64,000 nucleotides of DNA from Raphanus sativus (Eukaryota > Streptophyta > Magnoliopsida > Brassicales > Brassicaceae), in NCBI RefSeq assembly GCF_000801105.2, contig NC_079517.1, positions 20,655,579 through 20,719,578 on the forward strand, read 5' to 3'. The translations under genes were made by a program, and so were the position numbers. How positions within the stretch are numbered: the stretch's first letter is position 1; each line of letters starts with the position of its first letter. The notes beneath the pieces are model-generated. The model was given only the letters and a program-made list of their open reading frames with translations, did not search any database and had not been told where the DNA came from. This document shows, one piece after another, positions 55,068 through 64,000 of this stretch.

Positions 55068-58000
55068 TTACTCCCCTCCTCGACAAGGAGCTTGTCCTCA
55101 AGCTCTATCTCTGGAAATGCTTCACATAACTTCTCTGCATCTTCCCACGTCGCAGACTCCGATGCTTCATTCCACTTGACCAAAACTTGTCGAACACCTC
55201 CATGAATGCGAGCTCGAAGAAAATTGATTGGTGTAGCCGGTAACACTCGTCCCTGAAAAACCGGTGGTAGCAGAGGTTCTGCATTGGGTCGGTCTCCTTT
55301 GTGCGCTTTAAGCAGTGAGATGTGGAAAACATCATGAATTTGAGACCCAACCGGAAGACGGAGACAATAGGAAACTGTTCCCACACGAGCTAGTATTTCA
55401 AATGGTCCATAAAACTTGGGAGATAGCTTTGTGAATGCTTTCTTAGCGACGGTGAGCTGTCGGTAAGGATGTAACTTCAACCAAACCCAGTCCCCAATCT
55501 TGAATTCAGCTGCGCGATGATGTTTATCGTATACAGCTTTCATTCTGTTCTGAGCGTCCATCAAACGTTCCCGTGCCACTGCTAAGAACTCATCTCTTCT
55601 TTCCAACTCAACATCAACTGCTTCAACTTTGGAATTCCCTGTAGGATAGTCTAAAAGGCGAGGTGGTTCTCTCCCATAAACCATTCTAAATGGGGTATCT
55701 TTGAGACTAGTGTGGTAGGATGTATTGTAGCAATACTCAATCCAAGGGAGCCAAGTAAGCCATTTACGCGGTTCATCTCCTGTAACACACCTAAGATACA
55801 TCTCCAATGTCCTATTAACCACTTCTGTTTGTCCATCAGACTGCGGTCAATAGGCAGTTGTAAAACACAGGCTCGTACCCATAAGCCTGAATAATTCACG
55901 CCAAATAATGCTTCGAAAGACCTTGTCTCTATCAGAGACAATTGTTTCTGGAATTCCATGCAATCTTACAATGTCTCGGAAGAACGCTTGGGCTACAGAA
56001 ACAGCAGTATAAGGGTCGCTTAAGGCTATGAAGTGCGCATACTTAGAGAAGCGATCGACCACCACCAGAATCACTGTCTTTCCCGAAACTTTTGGTAATG
56101 CTTCAATGAAATCCATAGAGATGTCAGCCCATATCTTTGTTGGAATCGCCAGAGGTTGCATCAATCCTGCTGGCTGGAGTGTTTCCCATTTATTTTTCTG
56201 ACAAATCTGACATGTACTCACAAACTCTTGAATACTCTTTTTCCAGCCTTTCCAATAAAAATCCTTACGAATCTGTTCCATAGTCTTCTGGACACCTTCA
56301 TGGCCAAAGTTATGAAAACCAGTCATTACTTCTCGAACCAAATCTGAACTGGAATCCAAATAAACAACTCCTTTACGAAAGATAAGACCATCCTTTGCTT
56401 TCCATAGTTCTGATTCTTCTCCACGAATGATTCTATCTCTAAGTTCTACAAGTCTCTCGTTGGTCTGAATCTCTTGACGGATTCAGGACAGAATAACGTT
56501 TGTAGAGCTTTGTAGCGCATGAAGTTCACTAACCTCCTCGGGTCCGTTGTCATCACGTCTAGATAGGGCATCAGCAACATTATTGGTAATCCCAGAACGA
56601 AACTCGACTGAAAAATCGAAACCGAGAAGTTTACTGATCCAATGAATTTGTGGAGATGTCGAGAGCCGCTGTTCCAACAAATAATTAAGACTGTAGTGAT
56701 CGGTTCATATGAGGAACCGGCGCCCCCACAAATATGGTCTCCAGTGGAGCACTGCCTTAGCCAACCCAATTAATTCTCTCTCATACGCTGCTGACGTGAC
56801 GAGCTGCTAATGTTCTGCTAAAAATGCAATAGGATGTCCTTCCTGCTGCAGAACTGCCCCAATACCACTTCCGGAAGCATCACATTCCACAACAAATTCT
56901 TTAGTGAAATCTGGTAATGCTAATACGAGATTCGGACAGAGACTTTTTTTAAAGCGAGAAAAGCCTCCGCTGAAGTCTCGTTCCAACTGAACCCTGCCTT
57001 CTTTAATAGTTGAGTCAATGGAGCAGCAATGACCCCATAATCTTGTATGAATTTTCGGTAATAACCTGACAGGCCCAAAAATCCTCTCAATGCATGGATT
57101 GTCGCCGGTTGAGGCCACTGTGTAATCACCTCAATTTTTTTCTGATCAACGTGGACACCTTCATGCGAAATAGCATGTCCAAGATAGCCTACCTCTTGCT
57201 TCCCAAAAGAACACTTAACCCTTTTTATTAGCAAGTGATGTTCTTGTAACACTTGTAACACATACTCATCATGTCGTACATGATCTGCCCATGTCTTGCT
57301 ATAGATTAAAATATCGTCGAAGAACACCAAGACAAACTTTTGAAGCACATTTGTAAACACTGAATTCATCAAGCTCTGAAAGGTGGATGGGGCATTCACA
57401 AGGCCAAACGGCATTACCAAGAACTCATAATGACCATGATGTGTGCGGAAGGCCGTTTTCTCAATGTCTTCTTCAAACATGCGGATTTGATGGTAACCTG
57501 ATGTTAAATCGAGTTTTGTAAAGAACCGAGCTCCATGTAGTTCATCCAGCAATTCGTCCACAACCGGAATTGGGAACTTGTCTTTCACCGTGATCTTATT
57601 AAGATCTCGATAATCAATACTTTGTCGAATCACCCCGTTGCGAAGCATCTCCGTGCACTGTTTTTCTATTTCATCTTTAAGGAGATGCGGGTAACGGTAT
57701 GGACGTACTGCCACCGGATTTGACCCTTGAAGCAAACGAATCCTATGATCGCAATCCCGTTTTGGTGGTAGACCAACTGGTATCGCAAACACCGCACTGA
57801 ATTTCTGGAGTACCCTATCGAGCAAGTCCGACGCGGGTTCCGGGTTTAGAGCCCAGATGCTCTGTTTTGGCGTCTGTCGTATACTAGTTCCTGGTGTCGT
57901 AAACACTTCTTCTTCATCTGAGAACCAATGTTCCAATCCCCCTAACGCGTGAAGAGACATAATTGTCTTGTCACGTTCTTCTGCTTCTCCATGCCATATA

Positions 58001-59767
58001 ACTGGGGTGGAACCATGATTGAACTCGACAGTCTTGTTCGGTCCATCCCATATTACTCTTCCTAATGCATTCAACCATCTAATTCCAAGCACCACATCGA
58101 AACCTGTCAAAGGAATTGCAAAGCAGTCTACTTTGAATTGGTGTCCTTGTACTGTTATTGACAAGCCTTGACAAAATCCTTCAATTGGACATCGCCCTCC
58201 GTTGGGAAGACCTACGAACCGGCCGGGTTTCCGGTGTATGGGTATGCCCAACTTCTCTACTAAACTGCTCTTGATAAAGTTGTGAGTGCTCCCTGTATCA
58301 AGTAATACCCACCCTCTTCCTGTCAAGATATCAGCTTGTACTTGAAAGGTTCGCTCGTTTTGTTCACCATTCATGGCGTTTATGGATATTTCTAATTCAT
58401 CTTCCTCAATCCACTCATCATCTTGATTCTCTCTGTCATTGACTGGCATAATATGAAAGAGAACTGGAGTACAAACATGACTAGGCGTATATAAATCATA
58501 TCAACTGAAACAAAAGACCTTTTGCTCTTCGATCTGCCATCTCTGCTGGCGTTAATTTTTTCCAGAATTTCTTCTGAGCCGGTTGCTTTTGAGGTCCTGG
58601 TTTTGTAGTTTTTACTTCTGAACCGCGATTCTCTTGCCGACTGGTTACCCAAGTGTCTTAGTAATAGGTGCTAGATGACCACCAAACGTCCTGGTGCGTT
58701 TATCACTGTCAATCTTGTACTCGTTATCTCTAGCATACTCCATGGCTTCAAAGTTTGTTTCAGGGCGCAGATATTCAACTTCTTTCCGTAAGTTATCTGT
58801 CAACCCGGCACAGAATTGCCATAGTTGTTGATCACCCGAGAGTCTTGTTTGTCGGCTTAGACATTCTTCAAACTGACTGCAGTACTCATCCACGGTTCCA
58901 GTGTGTCTAAGATTTGACAATTCACCCACTGGATTCACTGTATCTGCCTTTCCAAATCGACTTTTGCAGATCCTTTTAAACTCCTCCCATCCAAGTTTAT
59001 GTGTTACCAATCATCGCAAGTTGAGGTTCCAGTGGTACGCTTGTCCCGTTAAAACAAAAGTTGCTTGTCTAACTTTCGTATCATCGCTGAATATTCTTTG
59101 ATCCGCAAAGAAATCATCACACTTTTGTAACCACTCCATAGCATCGGTTGTCCCATCAAGTGGTGGAAACTCTATTTTGGCTGCTTTCACACATCTTCTT
59201 TCGAAGTGGTTGCTTCTGTCCTCACGAGTTTCGTAATATCCTCCCTCTATCAACCCTTCAGTGTTTCGATAATCCCCAGAATTTTGATTAGAGTCGTGTG
59301 GTGCCGCACCAATTGGTCTAACATTCCAGTCTCCTCCTCCATCGGTTCTCCTATGCCCGCGTTCTCTTCCTACAGCTTGGTGTGGCCATGGTCCCCCGGA
59401 GAACCCATAATTGGACTCGTTTACCAAGTCGTAACTCCTCACCGGAATGTTTTTTCTCAGCTTTGGAGGGTGTAAAACTTGTACCAACTTTGGTATCGAA
59501 TGATATCACCCCTTTGCTCCCTTTACTCCTATCTAATATTTCCACTTCAGAAAGTTCTTCGGTTGAGAATTTGATCGCCTTACCGCGATTCTCGGTAGCA
59601 GTTTCATGACGTATCATTCTCTCTTGTAGAGTTAACATGTTCTCATTCTGAGTTGTCATGTTATAATCTATCTTTGCATTCATCGATTGCATCATCTCCA
59701 TCATCTTTGCCATCTGTTTCGAAAGCGCCTCAGTGTCCCCCATCGAATCGTTCGGCTCTGATACCAA
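55019..59767 (-). pseudogene. Chromovirus gag-pol, disrupted
   Basis: Minus strand. gag is at 58645-59767, in two frames. 56920-58449 holds the aspartic protease (VLLDTGSTHNF) and reverse transcriptase (MPFGLVNAPSTFQ, catalytic FFDDIL). RNase H is near 56807-57118, the integrase zinc finger and core at 55847-56359 (H..H, CQICQKNK, VVDRFSKYAHF), and 55019-55822 the integrase C-terminus followed by a chromodomain-like WNEASESATWEDAEKL. The frame is broken by several stops and shifts, for example TGA at 55844-55846. In RT, about 20 residues are missing between GVIRQS and the YRDLN motif. The chromodomain places it among plant chromoviruses. It is inactive. Confidence 0.88.
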
Positions 59768-59769
59768 AT

Positions 59770-60083
59770 TGATATGAGCCTGTCGCCTTGACTGAGCTCG
59801 AGTAACCGGAGCCGTAACTTTGTAAGTAAGAATAGAGAACTTGTTCGTAAAGCTTCCTTTAACCCTAGTCTCTCTTGAGAATAAGATTAATGCTGGAAGA
59901 TGATTCTTTATTGATCATTAGATATGTTTATATAGGGCTTTTTACAAATCATAACCCTAAGTAATAAAGGAAAACTACTTAATATCTATAATAGGAAAAC
60001 TACCAAATATCTATTAATGCTATTAAGGAAAATACTAGTTTCTAGTCTTCTTTCTCTGGTACGTGATACCATAACGTGTATCA
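59770..60083 (-). repeat. Chromovirus 5' LTR (314 bp)
   Basis: Adjacent to the primer-binding site. The last bases tgtatca are followed by the ttcct target duplication and the AVT6 exon. Confidence 0.92.
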
Positions 60084-60476
60084 TTCCTCCGCTAAACCTA
60101 AGCAAGAACTCGATGGTCGTGTCGGTCAAGAAAGCCTTGAGGATGATCATCACGATTCCGGGAACGATTCCCAGGATCTTCATCGTCGCAGGCAGAGCCA
60201 TGATTACAGCACCGATGATCGTTGTTATGAGGTTGAAGACGGCTCCGTTGAAAGATGCTCCGTTGTTGGACTCTTCGCCATGCTCACTTTCTGATTCCTG
60301 CACCAGTCGCTCGTTAAGCTCGTTCGGGACTTCATCTTCTTGAGTCGACATTGTTTCGTTGGTTAGAGACACTGTACAAGAATCACAGAGATTAGCAATA
60401 CATCGAATCTTTGGAATGGATAGAAAGAAGACGAACCTTTCTGGAAACGTTGGAGATGATTGAAAGAGAATGGACG

Positions 60477-61315
60477 TTATAGTTTTGTGACTGATTGTTG
60501 GCGCTGGAGAGAGCTATTAAAACGACTTTTTGAACCAATATCAGCTTTCTGCGGTTTTCTTTATAACCAAAAAAATAATAATCTCAGATACCATTTTTCT
60601 TCCTATAACACGAAAATAACAAAAAAAATTCTGGTTAGGAAATTATTTTAGTTTAAAATATTTTGAGTGTAAAATCATAAATAACATAAATTAGTATTTA
60701 CATAAATATTTTTCTTACATAGATATTTATGTCCTTAACTCCTTATGTATATGATCTAGAGTTTACAATTTAAAAACAAAAAGAGTTTACAATTTTAGAA
60801 TTGGGATGCATATGTTCACTAGTAAACTTGGAATTTTGTTTCTAGTCAATATTAGGGATGCTTATTGTATATGTGAATTAATGTTTACTTTTGTTCTGCC
60901 GTTTCTGAAGATTTTATGATAATCTTAAAAAACAAAATTGATAAATAAAATTTCCACACTGAACTCACTTATGTTGGTAAAATTATGCCTCTGGAAAAAA
61001 AAAAGCAGAACAGAAAACCAAATCTAAATCAAACCAAAATAACCAAAACCGGAATCGGACCAAAACCTTCGAATACGCAAACATCTATAATTCAATATAA
61101 CCAAATCAAATTAAAATTGAACCGAGAACCAAACAGGTAATATAATATATAAAATATTAATTTTATATATAACATATAATTTAAAATATATTAAAAGTAT
61201 CTAAAATAATTTGAAAAAATGATTATCAAAAAAATATTTATTTTGAAATTATCCAGATATTTTTATCCAAAATATCTAAAATCATCCGAATTATCTGAAA
61301 TTTTGGGAGATTTGC
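60477..61315. repeat. AVT6 upstream region, copy 1
   Basis: The proximal promoter of the minus-strand transporter. It starts gtgactgattgttggcgctgg and contains ataccatttttcttcc, acgaaaataac, tatttatgtccttaactcc and aggtaatataata blocks, all repeated in order from 62366. Confidence 0.8.
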
Positions 61316-62365
61316 TAAAATCAACCCAAATATTTATTGCAACCCTAATATTAGCCTCTATATTCAATCAAATGCAAAACAAATCTAAAAAGGTGTTAAA
61401 ACTATTATTTAGTCCTTATGACCAACCAAAAAACCAGAATGTTATTTTACAGTTATGTCTTTCATAAGTATACAAATAACAAAGAAAGTTTACATATCTG
61501 TAGACCTCTTATACAATCTACTACGTAAAATTATTTTGTAGTCTACATCGTGATTTGATCTAATTAATTTTAAAAATGTAAAAAATAATATTTGTGAAAT
61601 CATTAATTAATCATCAGTGTGAGAGTTAATATGAAGTTTATAAACTAAAATTATATTTAACTGAAATATTTAAAGGAATATATGTTGATTTGGTAACTAT
61701 GTGTTTGACAATGTTTATGATTTAGTAAAAAAAGGTTCTAACATGTTATATCTTTAAATGTCAGATTCTTAGGGTTAGATTTAGATTAATATTTTTTTTG
61801 GTTTTATTGATTTAAATTTGCATATTAGTGTTGAGTAGTTTTATTTTTCAAATTTGGATATTTGAAACAATAGTTGTGACTATTTTGATTATTAAGCTAA
61901 CATTTAGGGTTTGAGTTTTGCGGTTTAGGATTTCGTAGACTTACAATTCAGTATACTTGAATTAGTGCTTACAAATAAAATCATTATTTTAAAAACAAAT
62001 TAAGTTCAATATGAATAAAAATGTCAAATTATATATTATAACTACTAAAAATAATGAAAGAAATTAAGTAATTCATATATAAATTACTAAAATAATAAGA
62101 GAAATAGGAAAATAAAAATATGTGTAGACTAACAAAGAAGTCTACTCTCATCAAATTTAACCTAACCGGATTTAACCAACTAAATTCTAACTTAATCCAA
62201 TTTAAATCAAACCTTATCGGTGCAGACTCATAAAGAAATTACAATTTTTGTCTGTTAATTTCTCTCTAAATGTTTGTCCAAGTTTCTAAAAATTCTCTGG
62301 CTTCTCTCTAAAACTTTCTTTCTCTTCTCTAAAACTCTCTTATTTCTCTCTAAGATAAAAAGAAT

Positions 62366-63250
62366 GGAAGTCATAGTTTCGTGACTGATTGTTGGCGCTG
62401 GAGCTATTGAAACGACTTTTTGAACCAATATCAGCTTTCTGCTGTTTTTTTTAGAACAAAAAAAAATCTCAGATACCATTTTTTTAGAACAAAAAAAAAA
62501 AAATCTCAGATACCATTTTTCTCCCTATAACACGAAAATAACAAAAAAATACTGGTTAGGAAATTATTTTAGTTTAAAATATTTTGAGTGTAAAATCATA
62601 AATAATATAAATATTTTTTCTTACATAGATATTTATGTCCTTAACTCCTTGTGTATATGATCTATAATAGTAAACGTATGAAACATGGAGTTTACAATTA
62701 AAAAAAAAGAGTTTACAATTTTGGAATGGGATACATATGTTCACTAGTAAACTTGGAATTTAGTTTCTAGTCAATATTAGGGATGCTTATTGTATATGTG
62801 AATTAATGTTTACTTTTGTTCTGCCGTTTCTGAAAATCTATATGATAATCTTAAGAAACAAAATTGATAAATAAAATTTTCACACTGAAACTCTCTTATG
62901 TTGGTAAAATTATGTTTAGGAAAAAAAAGCAGAACCGAAAACCAAACCCAAATCAAACTAATGTAACTGAAACCGGAATCGGACCAAAACCTTCGAAAAC
63001 CCAAACAGTTATTATGTTTCTATAATTCTATATAACCAAACCAAAATAGAATCGAACTGAGAACTAAACAGGTAACCAATATATAAATATTAATTATATA
63101 TACGTATAACATATATATTAAAATATATTAACAGTATCTAACATTATTTGAAAAAAGAAATATCAAAAAATATTTATTCTGAAATTATCGAGATATTTTT
63201 ATCCAAAATATCTAAATTTTTTTGAATTATCTGAGATTTTTTATCTGTAT
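62366..63250. repeat. AVT6 upstream region, copy 2
   Basis: A diverged direct copy of 60477-61315 (offset about 1890), beginning aagtcatagtttcgtgactg. No transporter exon precedes it on its left side, so only the promoter part was duplicated or retained. Bases 61316-62365 between the copies and 63251-64000 after them show no gene, only AT-rich DNA. Confidence 0.75.
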
Positions 63251-64000
63251 CATCCTAGTTACTTGTTATATTAAATGAAATACCTGGTAATCAAAAAAGA
63301 AAAAACTAAAACTGGAATCAAACAGGACCTTAATTCTTATGGTATTTTTGGTTTCTAATTTGACTATCAAAACCGACCGAGTCCAAAACTACTCGAACCA
63401 AAAAATTATGGTTCTCCTCTAAACCCATACCCAAACCAAACGAAATCAATACTAAAATTTTTATCCTAAGCAGGATATAAAGAAACTTGAATTGTGCCAC
63501 GTGAATTATTTGTGAAGTTAACATGAAACAAGTTCATAGGAGAGTAACATAATCGTAAAGATATGAATCCTATAAATAGAATAGCGAAGTATACTTCGAA
63601 ATTATTATTAAGTTTTTTGGACTTCTAACTTAAAATAAATTGGCAATTACTAGATTGGTCAAAATTCCTTATATATTATGTTTCCCATCAAAAGTGTTTT
63701 TTGGACGGGGAATTATTGGTAAGTGAATTCTCATTTGAAAATTTTGAGATTTTATTGTTATTGGTTGTTGGATTTCAAAAATCTTAATATAATATATTAT
63801 TACTAGTTCAAGAATTTTTAAAATCCATTAAAATCCATAATTATTTAAAAATTTTTGTTATTATTGTTTCTCTAATTCTAACTATACTCATAAGACTCTA
63901 ATTCTAACGTCGTTTACTGTCCATATGGATACAGAACACTCAGTTTGGTTTACAGAGTCCATATGAGTCTGTAAAATGGTCGACAAAAAAAAAAGACTCA

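Larger units (their letters stand above)
54795..60083 (-). mobile_element. Ty3/Gypsy chromovirus inserted in the AVT6 gene
   Basis: LTRs lie at 54795-55067 (273 bp) and 59770-60083 (314 bp), both starting tgatatgagcctg and ending gtgtatca, flanked by the 5-bp duplication ttcct (54790-54794 and 60084-60088). The primer-binding site is at 59755-59766 and the polypurine tract (minus gaggaggggagtaa) next to the left LTR. The left LTR lacks a 41-bp stretch present in the right (gtaagtaagaatagagaac and following, near 59822-59862). The element interrupts the transporter's coding exon. Confidence 0.95.
54143..60351 (-). pseudogene. AVT6-type amino acid transporter, split by a retrotransposon
   Basis: The ATG is at 60349-60351 (MSTQEDEVPNELNERL). 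Exon 1 encodes a hydrophilic N-terminus and the first helices (FNGAVFNLITTIIGAVIMAL) up to EFLLRFSGG, where a Gypsy element is inserted. After it (54794 downward) the frame resumes with GNDARSYGALMEDSFGRPGR and SNIGVLIVYMIIIG. A large deletion then follows (near 54633-54660), and later parts appear out of frame: SYASHLILVFPIIFYPL, VDGLFFPTAPSLTTSN, GFIFPAAVIF and a final AVFSNAVAMYSAF with a stop at 54143-54145. It belongs to the SLC38-like AVT6 family of vacuolar or ER amino acid exporters (At5g38820 by recall). The insertion, the deletion of roughly 200 residues and at least two frameshifts make it non-functional. Confidence 0.85.

Overview
This is plant nuclear DNA, most likely from a Brassicaceae species (Brassica or Raphanus type). 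The signs are AT-rich intergenic DNA, small GT-AG introns, and nested plant transposons: Copia, Ty3/Gypsy chromovirus, Athila-type remnant, CACTA, hAT and Harbinger MITEs, Helitrons, a SINE, a TRIM and a LINE remnant. The host genes also fall in an order that, from memory, matches Arabidopsis chromosome 5 around At5g38820 to At5g39050, read backwards: BAHD malonyltransferase, CrRLK1L kinase of the MEDOS clade, germin-like protein, DsbA-like protein, cysteinyl-tRNA synthetase, AVT6-type amino acid transporter.

Layout. 1-5328: LTR retrotransposon (5' LTR cut by the window edge) with one very long uncharacterised reading frame that runs into its 3' LTR, and no pol gene. 5.5-8.77 kb: CACTA element carrying only a TnpA-like (Transposase_24) gene with two CAG-site lesions, abutting an Athila RNase H fragment. 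9.9-11.8 kb: an orphan terminal exon and a BAHD acyltransferase with one homopolymer frameshift and a tandem G-box promoter. 11.9-17.8 kb: Helitron, TRIM, truncated Copia, LINE remnant. 17.8-20.6 kb: a segment with NPF8/PTR and PGRL1 gene fragments ending in a Helitron 3' terminus. 20.6-28.3 kb: promoter relic, MITEs, SINE, a 384-bp tandem repeat and a three-unit array in which only units 2 and 3 carry a hAT MITE. 28.4-31.1 kb: intact CrRLK1L gene. 31.4-33.0 kb: 1.5-kb TIR element containing a gene fragment. 34.6-39.6 kb: full-length Copia element with identical LTRs and an open 1480-codon polyprotein. 40.4-43.3 kb: two abutting Helitrons. 43.5-47.2 kb: large non-autonomous LTR element. 47.7-52.1 kb: intact germin-like and DsbA-like genes with another Helitron between them. 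52.3-60.4 kb: decayed cysteinyl-tRNA synthetase and AVT6 transporter, the latter split by a chromovirus. 60.5-63.2 kb: a duplicated AVT6 upstream region.

Only three host genes look intact: the CrRLK1L receptor kinase, the germin-like protein and the DsbA-like protein. The rest of the block has decayed under transposon insertion, deletion and frameshift. No wholly new molecular system is evident. The most unusual items are the retroelement whose coding frame overlaps its LTR, the gene-fragment-bearing Helitron and TIR elements, the abutting Helitrons, and the structurally complete Copia element with non-canonical LTR ends.
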